41,909 nucleotides of DNA from a virus, in IMG/VR virus record IMGVR_UViG_3300032893_000123, positions 1 to 41,909 of that record; one strand, written 5' to 3'. The notes beneath the pieces were generated by a model, which worked only from the letters and a program-made list of their open reading frames with translations, was not told the DNA's origin and did not search any database. A program made the translations under genes and the position numbers. Below are positions 12,528 to 23,366 of this stretch, in pieces (positions within the stretch are counted from its first letter, which is position 1; every line of letters begins with the position of its first letter).

Positions 12528-13105
12528 TCGCGGCGCTCTATGTCGAGACCGGCGGCTGCTACTTCGGTCTGCCCGACGTCGATCCGTGGGACGAGACGCG
12601 TGACGCTCGGCGCTATTTTGGGCCGGATCGGGTGATCGCGCATCCGCCGTGCGCGGCATGGTGTCAGATGGCGCCGGTCAACCAGGCCCGTTACGGCCGA
12701 CCGATCGGCGCAGACGGCGGCTGCTTCGAGGCCGCGCTCTGGTCCGTGAGGCTGTTTGGCGGCGTGCTTGAGCACCCGGCCGTCTCGATCGCGTGGCGCT
12801 ACTTCGGTCTTCCGCGCCCGCCGCGCGAGGGATGGTCTGTTGCGGACGTCTACGGTGGTGCTGCCGCACAGGTCGAGCAGGGAAACTATGGCCACGCTGC
12901 GCGGAAAAAGACCTGGCTCTACGCGGTCGGCGTACCGCTGCCGGAACTGAAGTGGGGCGCCGGGCCGAAACCGACCGGCTGGATCAGCGCTGATCGCCCG
13001 CGCGCCGAGTTGGCGGCGATGGGCTTTCGGCAAATCCAGAAACCGGAAGCGAGGCGGACGCCGCTGGCATTTCGCGATATCCTGATCGAGATGGTGAGCC
13101 AATGA
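12524..13105 (+). CDS. Cytosine-methyltransferase-like phage protein
   Basis: 193 aa, overlapping the fusion gene by 4 nt. Recognisable family segments: ALYVETGGCYFGLPDVDPWD at the N-terminus, then a HPPCAAW motif (40-46) reminiscent of the PC active-site loop of C5-cytosine methyltransferases, GGVLEHPAVS (79-88) and GNYGHAARKKTWLY (120-133). Similar proteins recur in actinobacterial and proteobacterial phages, usually annotated as methyltransferase-like or hypothetical. A full SAM-binding motif is not obvious, so catalytic activity is uncertain. Confidence 0.5.
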   Translation: MIAALYVETGGCYFGLPDVDPWDETRDARRYFGPDRVIAHPPCAAWCQMAPVNQARYGRPIGADGGCFEAALWSVRLFGGVLEHPAVSIAWRYFGLPRPPREGWSVADVYGGAAAQVEQGNYGHAARKKTWLYAVGVPLPELKWGAGPKPTGWISADRPRAELAAMGFRQIQKPEARRTPLAFRDILIEMVSQ

Positions 13106-13344
13106 TCGAGGTCTTCATCCCGCCGGCGTCGAGCCACATGCAGAAGGCCGAGTGGGACGACATCAGCGAGGAACTGCTGGTGGTCTGGCAGGACGGGTCG
13201 GCCTACTCGGTGCAGAACGTGCCGCGCGCGCAGTACCGGCGGATGACGATGGAACTGTCGCCCGGCGCCTACTTCCACCGCCAGTTCGGACGGGTGGCGC
13301 AGCAGGCGCCTTACGATTCCCTGGACCAGGCCGCGAGTGGCTGA
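13102..13344 (+). CDS. KTSC-domain protein
   Basis: 80 aa. The pattern PPASSHMQKAEWDD, LLVVWQDGSAYSVQNVPRAQ and a SPGAYFHRQFG end matches the KTSC domain, a small beta fold common in phages (SS-x-I ... YD ... L-x-V-x-F-x-G ... Y-x-Y-x-x-VP ... S-x-G-x-YF). It overlaps the terminase start. Role unknown; often found near packaging or nucleic-acid genes. Confidence 0.7.
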   Translation: MIEVFIPPASSHMQKAEWDDISEELLVVWQDGSAYSVQNVPRAQYRRMTMELSPGAYFHRQFGRVAQQAPYDSLDQAASG

Positions 13345-15388
13345 CGACCGCGCCACCCTCTTCGCCGAGCTCTACGCCGACCGGGTTCTTGCGCACGGCT
13401 TCCTGTTCTCCCACCGGCATTGGGACGCCGAGCCCGACTACAAGGCGGCGCTGATCGGCGACTTCCACTCCACCGAGAAGCATCGGCTGGAGATGGTGTT
13501 CCGCGGCGGCGGCAAGTCGACCACCGCCGAGGAGGCCATCGCGCTGGGGGCGGAGTTCCAGGACTTCCGCTACTGCCTGATCATCGGCAACACCATCGAC
13601 CGGGCCTGTCAGCGCCTGCACTCGATCCGCCACGAGTTCGAGACCAACGAGCGCCTGAACCTGGTGTTCGGCGATCCGATCGGCCCGATCTGGAGCGCCG
13701 ATCAACTCCTGCTTTCCAACGGGGTGATGATCCAGGCGCTGGGTCGCGGCCAGTCGCTGCGCGGCGCCAAGCACCTCGATCAGCGGCCGGACATGCTGTT
13801 TGGCGACGACCTGGAGGAGTACCCGGACGTCGCCACCGACAAGGCTCGCCAGGAGACCTTTCGATGGTTCACCCAGGACGTGCTGCCGGCCCTGGACCCG
13901 CACTATCGGGCGCGCATCGCCGCGACGCCGCTGCATCCCGAGGCGCTGCCGCCACGGCTGCAGGCGTCCGGGTGGGAGACGCGGCTGGTGCCGATCTGCC
14001 ACCCGGGCCCGGACGGCAAGATGGTCTCGTCCTGGCCGGCCCGGTTTCCGATGACCGAGGAGGACGCCAAGGCGCTGGGCGGGCGCCGGGCGGTGGGCTC
14101 GGAGGTGATGGACCGGGGCTGGGTCCGGCCCAACTCCATCGACGCCATGCAGGACGCGGCCCAGCGCGCCGGGATGATGCGGCAGTTCCGGGCCGAGTAC
14201 CTGTGCGAGCCAACCTCCGAGGAGTCGCAGACCTTCACCAAGGTGATGATCGAGGCGGCGAGGGCCAACCGGGCGCCGTCTTGGGAAGCCAAGTACGTGA
14301 TGATCGACCCGGCGCGGACGGTGCGTTCGACCTCGGCGCTGACCGGCGCCGCGGCCTGGTCGTGGATCGGCGGCACGCTCTGGGTCTGGGACGCCTGGCA
14401 GAAGGCGCTGATGCCGGACCAGATCATCGACGCCTGCTTCCGGATGAACGAGGAACTGCAGCCGGTGTTCCTCGGCGTCGAGGAGGACGGGCTGAACGAA
14501 TGGATCTTGCAGGCCATCCGCCAGGAGCAGGTGCGGCGGGGGGTGACGCTGCCGATCGTCCCGATGCGGGCGCCGAAGGGCAAGTTCGACTTCATCCGCT
14601 CGCTGCAGATCTGGTTCCACGCGCGCGAACTGAAGTTCGCCAAGGAGTTGCCGGAACTGGAGACGGCGCTGCTGGCCTTCCCGAGCGGCAAGATCGATGC
14701 GCCAAACGCGCTGGCCTACGCCATCCCGATGCGAGGCGGCGCTTCGATCTACGGCGAGTTCGACGGCCGCCACGTCGCCCCCGACCTCGAGCCGGCTCGG
14801 AACCGGCGGGTGCACTTGGCGCTGAATGCGACTCGGACGCTGACGGCGGCGATGCTGGTCCAGTACCTCGAAGGCGCGGTCAGGGTGTTCGCCGACTGGA
14901 TCGTGGAGGGCGAGCCCAGTGAGGCGGTGCCGCATATCCTGCGCTCGGCCAGGCTCGAAGCTGGTCAGGCGGTGAAGTGCGTCGCGCCGCCGTCCGAGTT
15001 CGAGCGCTATAGCGCGATGGGCGTGGTGCAGATCGCCGCCAAGTCGTTCCAGGAGGTGGACAAAGGCGGCGCGCCGGAGAAGGGCCGTCCGATGGTCCGC
15101 GACCTGCTGCAGCGTCAGGTTCGCGGCGCCCCGGCGCTGATGGTCTGCGACCGCGCGCACTGGACCCTGAACGGCTTCGCCGGCGGCTACCGGTATCTGC
15201 CCAACAAGCAGGGCCTCCTGATGCAGACCGCCGAGGAGGGCCGCTACAAGGTGCTGATGGAGGCGCTGGAGGCGTTCATGGCGCTGACCGAAGCCCGTTT
15301 GCCGCAGGAGCAGTCCGAGGATACAAACATGGCCTTCACGCCGGGCGGTGTGCCTTACGCTTCCGCCCTGCCGCAGCGGAGGCGGTGA
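13337..15388 (+). CDS. terL: Terminase large subunit
   Basis: 683 aa with a GTG start. The ATPase domain has FRGGGKSTT (Walker A, 55-63), MLFGDDLEE (Walker B, about 153-161) and an IAATPLHP coupling segment. The nuclease domain has MIDPARTVRSTS with D324, LGVEEDGLNEWI with central acidic residues, and IDAPNALAYAIP with D454 as third metal ligand. It packages DNA into proheads through the portal encoded directly downstream. About 200 extra residues follow the nuclease core, ending GGYRYLPNKQG then MEALEAFMAL. The long C-terminus is somewhat unusual and may bind the portal. Confidence 0.88.
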   Translation: MADDRATLFAELYADRVLAHGFLFSHRHWDAEPDYKAALIGDFHSTEKHRLEMVFRGGGKSTTAEEAIALGAEFQDFRYCLIIGNTIDRACQRLHSIRHEFETNERLNLVFGDPIGPIWSADQLLLSNGVMIQALGRGQSLRGAKHLDQRPDMLFGDDLEEYPDVATDKARQETFRWFTQDVLPALDPHYRARIAATPLHPEALPPRLQASGWETRLVPICHPGPDGKMVSSWPARFPMTEEDAKALGGRRAVGSEVMDRGWVRPNSIDAMQDAAQRAGMMRQFRAEYLCEPTSEESQTFTKVMIEAARANRAPSWEAKYVMIDPARTVRSTSALTGAAAWSWIGGTLWVWDAWQKALMPDQIIDACFRMNEELQPVFLGVEEDGLNEWILQAIRQEQVRRGVTLPIVPMRAPKGKFDFIRSLQIWFHARELKFAKELPELETALLAFPSGKIDAPNALAYAIPMRGGASIYGEFDGRHVAPDLEPARNRRVHLALNATRTLTAAMLVQYLEGAVRVFADWIVEGEPSEAVPHILRSARLEAGQAVKCVAPPSEFERYSAMGVVQIAAKSFQEVDKGGAPEKGRPMVRDLLQRQVRGAPALMVCDRAHWTLNGFAGGYRYLPNKQGLLMQTAEEGRYKVLMEALEAFMALTEARLPQEQSEDTNMAFTPGGVPYASALPQRRR

Positions 15389-17509
15389 GTGGCTGACGAC
15401 GAACCCGACCTCCCCGAACGCGACCGCGAACTGTCGGGCCTGAAGTCGATCCGCGAAGCATGCCTGGAGCTATTCCGCAATGTCCGCAAGGGCTTCGAGG
15501 ACGAGACCGGCCGCGCCGACCGGCTGCTGGACAATTGGGAAATCTACAACTGCCAGCTTGGCCAAAAGCAGGTCTACAACGGCAACGCGCAGATTTTCAT
15601 CCCCATCGTCCAGAACGCGGTCGATGCGCGCAAAACCCGCTTCGTGGGCCAGCTTTTCCCCGAGTCTGGCCGCAACGTCGACGTGCTCTCCAGCGACGGC
15701 AAGTACCCGATGGGGATTATGGCGCTGCTGGAAGACTACATCCGCAAGGCGCGCCTCAGAACCTCCGTCTTCCCGGCGCTCTGCGTCGGCGGCGACGTCG
15801 AGGGGCAATACACCGTCTATGTCGAGTGGACGACCCAGACCCGGCACACGGTCTACAAGACCAAGCGGCCGGTCGAGGTGGACATCGCCGGCCAGACGAT
15901 GGAGGCGGAGTCCGAGGAGCCGGTCGAGACCATCGAGACCGAGGAGATCGAGGAAGGCTGGCCCGAGGTCAGCATCGTCTCGGACCAGGACCTGCTGATC
16001 CTGCCGGTCACCGCCGGCGGCATCTCCGAAGCCATCGAGGCCGGCGGCTCGGTCACCATCCGACGCAAGTGGACCAAGGAGCAACTGCGCCAGATGATCG
16101 CCGCCGGCGACATCGTGAAGTCGAAGGGCGAGGAACTGATCGACGCGATGTCGAAGGTCGATCGCCCCGGCCGCAAGGACAACGCCCGCAAACTGGCCGA
16201 AGCCGCCGGCATCAAGTCGGGGTCCGGCGGCGGCAAGTACGCCGAGGGCTACGAGACCTGGACCAAGCTGAAGGTGGACGGCGAGCGGCGCCTGTGCCGG
16301 GCCTACCTCGGCGGTCCCGACATGATCCTGGGCGCCAAGCTCAATCCCTACTGGTGCGATCGAGTTCCGATCCTCTCGGCGCCGGTCAAGAAGGTGCTGA
16401 ACATGGCCAAGGGCCGGGCGCCGGTGACCGACGTGGCCGACCTGCAGATCTATGCCAACGACATGATCAACGAGGCGGCCGACACCGCCCACTTCAGCGC
16501 CATGCCGATCATCCTGTCGGACCCGGAGAAGAACCCAGGTCCGATGATCCTGGGCCTGGGGGCGATCTGGCGGGCCGATCCGAACTCGACCAAGTCGCTC
16601 GAGTTCCCGCCGCTCTATCGCTACAACCTGGAGGTCATCCAGGGCATCCAGACGATGATCTTCCAGACCCTGGGCGTGAACCCGGCGATGCTGCCGCAGC
16701 AGACCGGCAAGCCGGGGACCAAGCGCAACCAGGCCGAAGTGGCGCTGGAGCTGCAGGTGGACATCCTGACCACCGCCGACGCGGTGACGACGCTCGAACA
16801 GGAGATCGCCAGCCCATTGCTGCAATGGTTCGTGGACCTCGATCACCAGTTCCGCGACCGCGAGGTCACGGTGCAGGCGTATGGCGAAATGGGCGAGCGG
16901 GCCAACATCGAGGTGGTGCCGCCGATTGAGATGGACCACCGCTACGTCTACCGCTGGAACGGCGTCGAGGCGGCCCGCAACGCCGCCCGCATCCAGCAGC
17001 AGATCGGCGCCATCAACATGCTGAAGGCGATCCCGCCGCAGGCGATGCAGGGCTACCGGCTGAACCTGGCGCCAGCGATCAACAACCTGGTTTTGGGCGC
17101 GTTCGGCTCGCGCACCGCGCCGCTGGTGCTGGAGGACCTGTCGAAGTCGATGTCGATGGCGCCGCAGCAGGAGAACGAACTGCTCGACGGCGGCTTCGCG
17201 GTGATGGTGCATCCGACCGACGACGATCCCGAGCACCTGGCCTCGCACCTGGCGGCGATGCAGTCGCTGGGCGACGCGCACGGAACCTTCCGCCAGCACA
17301 TCGAAATGCATCTGATGCAGATGGAAGCCAAGGTCACGGCCCAGCAGCAGAAGATGATGGGCGGCCAGGGCGGCGCCGGGGGTCCGCAAGGGCCGCAGCC
17401 GGGGGCCGCGCCGCAGGCGGCGAGGCCGGTGCGGGGTCCGCCCGGCACGATCCCACCCGACTCGCTCGCGAGCGCGGGAGCGCCGCAGATGCCGAGGAAG
17501 ATGGCGTAA
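15389..17509 (+). CDS. Portal protein
   Basis: 706 aa, GTG start with GGAGG 6 nt ahead. The N-terminus has a helical ELFRNVRKGFEDETGRADR run followed by FIPIVQNAVDARKTRFVGQL, as in podoviral portals. The middle holds a wing-like insertion with an acidic stretch (EETVE-type, about 170-200). The stem/crown part has IYANDMINEAADTAHFSAMP and QGIQTMIFQTLGVNPAML, then a MLPQQTGKPGTKRNQAE loop. The C-terminus is Gln/Met/Pro-rich. It forms the dodecameric DNA channel. It sits directly after the large terminase and before the scaffold. Confidence 0.88.
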   Translation: MADDEPDLPERDRELSGLKSIREACLELFRNVRKGFEDETGRADRLLDNWEIYNCQLGQKQVYNGNAQIFIPIVQNAVDARKTRFVGQLFPESGRNVDVLSSDGKYPMGIMALLEDYIRKARLRTSVFPALCVGGDVEGQYTVYVEWTTQTRHTVYKTKRPVEVDIAGQTMEAESEEPVETIETEEIEEGWPEVSIVSDQDLLILPVTAGGISEAIEAGGSVTIRRKWTKEQLRQMIAAGDIVKSKGEELIDAMSKVDRPGRKDNARKLAEAAGIKSGSGGGKYAEGYETWTKLKVDGERRLCRAYLGGPDMILGAKLNPYWCDRVPILSAPVKKVLNMAKGRAPVTDVADLQIYANDMINEAADTAHFSAMPIILSDPEKNPGPMILGLGAIWRADPNSTKSLEFPPLYRYNLEVIQGIQTMIFQTLGVNPAMLPQQTGKPGTKRNQAEVALELQVDILTTADAVTTLEQEIASPLLQWFVDLDHQFRDREVTVQAYGEMGERANIEVVPPIEMDHRYVYRWNGVEAARNAARIQQQIGAINMLKAIPPQAMQGYRLNLAPAINNLVLGAFGSRTAPLVLEDLSKSMSMAPQQENELLDGGFAVMVHPTDDDPEHLASHLAAMQSLGDAHGTFRQHIEMHLMQMEAKVTAQQQKMMGGQGGAGGPQGPQPGAAPQAARPVRGPPGTIPPDSLASAGAPQMPRKMA

Positions 17510-17514
17510 AAGAA

Positions 17515-17542
17515 GAAGGCCGCCCCCTAGAGAGCGGCCTTC
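17515..17542 (+). terminator. Possible terminator hairpin after the portal gene
   Basis: A 9-bp stem GAAGGCCGC/GCGGCCTTC (17515-17523 and 17534-17542) with a 10-nt loop starts 6 nt after the portal stop. No U tract follows, so it may be an RNA-stability or attenuation hairpin rather than an efficient terminator. Confidence 0.5.
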
Positions 17543-17792
17543 CCGAACCCTGGATGATCAATCAGCAGGGTTCTTCTGTGGCGGGCCTAGACCTGTAGTC
17601 CTGATCACACAAGCGCATCATCTAGGCTGCGCCGGTGGCTGGGGACCTTGCGAGTCGTACCAGTCGGCCCTCTGGGGTATTCGAGACCCTCTGTTTGACA
17701 CTGACCTAGCTTCACGTCAATCATCCGCCCTCATCGACCGGCGGCCGGTAGTCGCCACGCGCCTTGTCCCCGTGACGGACTGGAGTGAACGC
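17543..17792. promoter_or_regulatory. Non-coding gap ahead of the scaffold/capsid genes, with promoter-like sites
   Basis: About 250 nt without a gene. It holds TTGACA (17695-17700) and a CCTAGCTTC (17705-17713) that matches the -10-like motif of other sites here, although the two are too close together to form one promoter. A separate promoter for the abundant capsid protein would make sense. A T-arm-like GGGTATTCGAGACCC element lies at about 17676-17690 without the rest of a tRNA. Confidence 0.3.
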
Positions 17793-18551
17793 ATGTCCAA
17801 CGTCGACGTCTACGACGACGAACCCCTCCTGCCGGATGATGATGGCGACCTCGCTGCCGCTGCTGACGATCCAGACGACATTGGCGCCGACCCCGGCGAC
17901 GATGACGACGGCGCGTTGCCGGCGGACGGCGACCCGACCGACCGGCCGCGACAGCCGACCCGCGGCCAGCGCCGCATCCAAGCCCTCAACGAACGAGCCC
18001 GCAGCGCCGAGGAGCGCGCGGCTCGCGCCGAAGCCGCCGCAGAACTCGCTCTACGCTCCATCACCGGTCGCCCAACGACCGACCCCGCTATCACCGCTCG
18101 CGAGCGTCAGGAACACCTCGACCGTCTCAGCCCCGAGGAGCGCGTCGACTTCCTGGTCAACGAACGCGCCAGCCAGTTCCAGAACGAACTGCAGGCGCTC
18201 CGCAACCAGCAATGGGACGCCAACGACCGCACCGAGTTCCTGCTGGAGTGCCAGGCCAACCCGGTCGCCCGCCGCCTGCGCGACGAGGTGGAGAAGCGCT
18301 TCCAGGAAGAGAACCGCAACCGCCCAGGCTCATACGGCCGCATGGGCATCCTGCGCCTCGTCCTCGGCGACCAGGTGCTCAAGCGCACCCCCAAGGCCGC
18401 TCAGCGCCAACGTCAGGCCGGCGCGGCCGCCGTCGCTCGCCAGACCACCCGTCCCGCCAGTCCCCGCAGCGACGCCAACGCGCCGACTGGCCGCACCGCT
18501 CAGTCCGAGCGCGAAGCCCGCAGGGCTCGCCTCAAGGACGCCGTCTTCTAA
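17793..18551 (+). CDS. Scaffolding protein (putative)
   Basis: 252 aa from the ATG at 17793, chosen because GGAG lies 7 nt upstream; an upstream GTG at 17772 lacks a ribosome binding site. The N-terminus is extremely acidic (DVYDDEPLLPDDDGDLAAAA), followed by a long charged coiled-coil region (NERARSAEERAARAEAAAEL) and a basic C-terminus (EREARRARLKDAVF). This acidic-helical-basic layout between portal and capsid genes is typical of scaffolding proteins, which template prohead assembly and leave before maturation. Confidence 0.75.
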   Translation: MSNVDVYDDEPLLPDDDGDLAAAADDPDDIGADPGDDDDGALPADGDPTDRPRQPTRGQRRIQALNERARSAEERAARAEAAAELALRSITGRPTTDPAITARERQEHLDRLSPEERVDFLVNERASQFQNELQALRNQQWDANDRTEFLLECQANPVARRLRDEVEKRFQEENRNRPGSYGRMGILRLVLGDQVLKRTPKAAQRQRQAGAAAVARQTTRPASPRSDANAPTGRTAQSEREARRARLKDAVF

Positions 18552-18591
18552 CCGGCAGGCCGTCGCCTGCCCAGCACAAGGGTAGGCTTCG

Positions 18592-19935
18592 ATGGCCGTC
18601 AACAATGCCGCCACCTTCAATGCCGACATCGTCGGCTTCATCCAGGACGAACTGCTCGACCTGCCCCAAAAGGAGCTCGTCGCCTACCAGTTCGGGGAAA
18701 AGCTGACGCTGCCGGAAGGCCGCGGCACCACCTACACCGCCACCCGGTTCCTGCGCGTCTCGACGCCGTTCGCACCCCTCTCCGAAGGCGTCCCCCCGGT
18801 CGGCGAGGAGATGTCGATCCAGCAGGTGTCGGTGGTCGCGCTCCAGTGGGGCGACAAGATCACCATCACCGACGTCGCCGAACTCACCATCTTCCACCCG
18901 GTGTTCAAGGAGGCGGTCAACCTTCTCGGCCTGCAGGTGAAGGAGACCGTCGAGCGGATCACCTTCAACGCCCTCCTGGCCGGCACCCAGGTCAACTACG
19001 TCAACCAGCGCGGATCCCGCGCGGCCCTCGTCGCCGGCGACGTGCTCGACACCACCACGGTGATCCGCACCTCGGCGCAGCTGATGAACATCGGCGCCCG
19101 CCGCTACCTTGGCGACGAGAACACCGACATCATGCTCGACGCGGAGAAGGGCGGCGCCAACGCCTCCTCGAATCCGCGCGTGCAACCCCACTATGCGGCG
19201 ATCATCCACCCCTTCGTCTCCGCCGACTTCCGGCAGAACGCCACGGTGGTCAACGCCTGGTCCTATTCGGACGTCAACCGCCTCTACAACTTCGAGGCCG
19301 GCGAGTGGTCCGGCATCCGCTTCTGCGAGTCGAACATGGTCCCCTCGTGGACCGGCGTCGCGCAGGTCAACGGCACGCCCGGCACGGCCGGCAACCTCGA
19401 CACCAACACCTACTACATCCAGGTGACGGCGCAGGACACGCTGCTGCAGTACGAGAGCCGGATCTATCAGGTTTCGACCTCGAACTCCGTCACCGGCCCC
19501 AACGGCTCGATCAGCGTCACGCTGCCGAACATCTCGGGCTTCACCTTCAACGTCTACATCGGCACCACGACCAGCCCGACCAATCTCGGCCTGTCGGCGT
19601 CCGGCCCGACCTCCGGCCCGCTGACCGGGCAGGCGACGCAGCTCGCGCCGAACACCACCGTGGTGATCACCGGCGTCGGCATCGCCCAGACGCCGCCTGC
19701 CGCGCCGGCGACCGGGCTGACAGTCTATCCGACGTTCGTGATCGGGCGCGGGGCTTACGCCCAAGTAATCCTCCAGGACATCGCGACGACTTACTTGGAC
19801 AAGGCCGATAAATCAGATCCTTTGAACCAACTCCGAGTCACGGGGTACAGCCTCTTCTTCGGCGTACTTTTGGTCCAAAATCTATACTTGGCGAGGATCG
19901 AGTCGGTTTCTGGATTTACTTCGTCCTTCGGCTAG
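18592..19935 (+). CDS. Major capsid protein, N4-gp56-like, with Ig-like insertion
   Basis: 447 aa. The HK97-type N4-gp56 pattern is visible: LDLPQKELVAYQFGEKLTLP, then GTTYTATRFLRV, SEGVPPVGEE, LQWGDKITITDVAEL and QVKETVERITFNALLAG. Near the end TVYPTFVIGRGAYAQV and SDPLNQLRVTGYSLFFG match the family's last strands. Between about residues 255 and 375 an extra Thr/Gly/Asn-rich beta domain (NTYYIQVTAQD, ISGFTFNVYIGTTTSP) looks Ig/FN3-like. The last ~60 codons are abruptly AT-rich compared with the rest, and the 3' end overlaps a convergent endonuclease gene by 54 nt. Confidence 0.85.
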   Translation: MAVNNAATFNADIVGFIQDELLDLPQKELVAYQFGEKLTLPEGRGTTYTATRFLRVSTPFAPLSEGVPPVGEEMSIQQVSVVALQWGDKITITDVAELTIFHPVFKEAVNLLGLQVKETVERITFNALLAGTQVNYVNQRGSRAALVAGDVLDTTTVIRTSAQLMNIGARRYLGDENTDIMLDAEKGGANASSNPRVQPHYAAIIHPFVSADFRQNATVVNAWSYSDVNRLYNFEAGEWSGIRFCESNMVPSWTGVAQVNGTPGTAGNLDTNTYYIQVTAQDTLLQYESRIYQVSTSNSVTGPNGSISVTLPNISGFTFNVYIGTTTSPTNLGLSASGPTSGPLTGQATQLAPNTTVVITGVGIAQTPPAAPATGLTVYPTFVIGRGAYAQVILQDIATTYLDKADKSDPLNQLRVTGYSLFFGVLLVQNLYLARIESVSGFTSSFG

Positions 19936-20568
19936 GTTGCTTAATTGCTCGGACTTCTCAAGGTAGCGCACGGCCTCGGCCAGCGCTGCCTTGGAGTCCT
20001 TGAACCGACCGAACCCCATGTTGCAACTCGTGCAAAGCAGTCCGCGGACCACGCCCGTCTTGTGGCAGTGGTCGATGTGAAAGCGCTTCGTGATCCCGCC
20101 GGGGCTGTTCGAGCCGCAGATGGCGCAGAGCCCGTTCTGGTCAGCGAGCATCTTGGCATAGGTCCCGCGCGGAAGGCCGTAGCTCCAGCGCGCGTTGTTG
20201 TCGGCCACTTTGTCGGGATGCCGCTCGCGGTAGCGCTTGGCGCCGTTCCGGTGCGACGTTGGGTCTTTGCGCCGGCTGGCCGTCACTCTCACGACGCAGC
20301 AGGCTTTGCAGTGGTTCTGCTTGCCGTCGTAGGACGAGCGGTTGGTTCCAAACTCTTCCAGCGGCTTGATCGACTCGCAGCCAGGGCACCACTTCGTGCC
20401 CTCCGGAGGCTTCCAACGCGGGTGCGGGCTGTAGCGATCCTTGGCATCGGTGATCTGACACGAGCGGCAGTAGCTCGACAGGCCGTCGTTTCGGTGGACG
20501 CTTTTGTAGAAGCCAGAGGCCGGTTTGACTTCCCGGCACTTCGGGCAGAATTTCTCTCTAACAGCCAT
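19882..20568 (-). CDS. Endonuclease VII-like homing endonuclease
   Basis: 228 aa from the ATG at 20568, with AAGGAGG 5 nt ahead. Two N-terminal zinc ribbons (CPKCREVKPASGFY ... YCRSC, and WCPGCESIKPLEEF ... CKACC) precede a recombination endonuclease VII domain: ADQNGLCAICGSNSPGG, FHIDHCHKTGVVRGLLC and CNMGFGRFKDS, giving the catalytic H-D-H and structural Cys4 of T4 gp49-type nucleases. It lies antisense between capsid and decoration genes and overlaps the capsid 3' end by 54 nt. Position and domains fit a free-standing mobile endonuclease rather than a packaging resolvase. Confidence 0.85.
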   Translation of the reverse strand: MAVREKFCPKCREVKPASGFYKSVHRNDGLSSYCRSCQITDAKDRYSPHPRWKPPEGTKWCPGCESIKPLEEFGTNRSSYDGKQNHCKACCVVRVTASRRKDPTSHRNGAKRYRERHPDKVADNNARWSYGLPRGTYAKMLADQNGLCAICGSNSPGGITKRFHIDHCHKTGVVRGLLCTSCNMGFGRFKDSKAALAEAVRYLEKSEQLSNLAEGRSKSRNRLDPRQV

Positions 20569-20613
20569 GACATCCTCCTTCTCCAAGGCGGATGATAGAA
20601 GGACAAAATTGTC

Positions 20614-20922
20614 ATGTCTACCACGACTGGCGGCACGAACGCCACCGACTCGCTCAGCCCCGTCCTGACCTTCCTGCCGGGGTTCGACTCCGGCATGGCG
20701 GCGGCGGACGTGGCGACGATGCAGGAGGCGATCCTGGACGATCTCAACGTCGCCCACCCGATGGTGGGCGGCGACTCGTTCAGCTACAACGGCTGGCTCT
20801 ATGTCCCCAACCGCGGCCGGCTGCAGATGCTGCCGGGCGATGTGGTGATGATCGACTCGACGGGCTGGCCGATCCTGGTGTCGGCCAACGCCATCGCCTA
20901 CGGACCCTGGACAGTCGGTTAG
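20614..20922 (+). CDS. Putative head decoration or small virion protein
   Basis: 102 aa following the capsid locus. The N-terminus is Thr/Ser-rich and flexible; the C-terminal half is a compact beta domain (SFSYNGWLYVPNRGRLQMLP, then GDVVMIDSTGWPILVSA). Small beta-rich proteins directly after the capsid gene are often decoration or head-completion proteins. No exact family recognised. The endonuclease on the other strand separates it from the capsid gene. Confidence 0.5.
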   Translation: MSTTTGGTNATDSLSPVLTFLPGFDSGMAAADVATMQEAILDDLNVAHPMVGGDSFSYNGWLYVPNRGRLQMLPGDVVMIDSTGWPILVSANAIAYGPWTVG

Positions 20923-20934
20923 GGGTCGCCTAGC
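20908..20934 (+). promoter_or_regulatory. Candidate promoter
   Basis: TGGACA (20908-20913), exactly 15 nt, then CCTAGC (20929-20934), matching the spacing and -10 of other sites (29698, 30930, 38761). It overlaps the end of the upstream small gene and would serve the genes from 21033. Confidence 0.4.
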
Positions 20935-21032
20935 TTCCCGGCGGGCCCGTAAGCTCCGTCCATCGCTGGCCACTTCTGGCGAAGGGCGCCGGGGCGCAAT
21001 CCCCCGGGGGCCTGCCGAATTCAGGAGCTACG

Positions 21033-23330
<2,298 letters not shown>

Positions 23331-23358
23331 TTGGCGATCCCGCCGAAAGCCGTGTAGC
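23331..23358 (+). promoter_or_regulatory. Candidate promoter with possible leaderless start
   Basis: TTGGCG (23331-23336), 16 nt, then TGTAGC (23353-23358). The next ATG is at 23367, only 8 nt after the -10, and has no Shine-Dalgarno sequence. This fits a leaderless mRNA, which is common in Caulobacter-type alphaproteobacteria. Confidence 0.35.
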
Positions 23359-23366
23359 TTCGCCCA

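Noticed and set aside
13163-15160. Very long open minus-strand frame opposite the terminase
   Set aside because: High GC at third positions opens antisense frames. It lacks a ribosome binding site and protein-like composition, while the plus frame has clear terminase motifs.
15470-17389. Long open minus-strand frame opposite the portal
   Set aside because: Antisense shadow of a gene with recognised portal motifs; composition is dominated by His, Arg, Asp and Leu.
17676-17690. T-arm-like GGGT-ATTCGAG-ACCC suggesting a tRNA
   Set aside because: No matching acceptor stem, D-arm or anticodon arm could be placed around it, and the T-loop lacks the usual TTCNA position.
17772-17792. Upstream GTG start for the scaffold gene
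   Set aside because: No Shine-Dalgarno ahead of it, while the ATG at 17793 has GGAG at good spacing.
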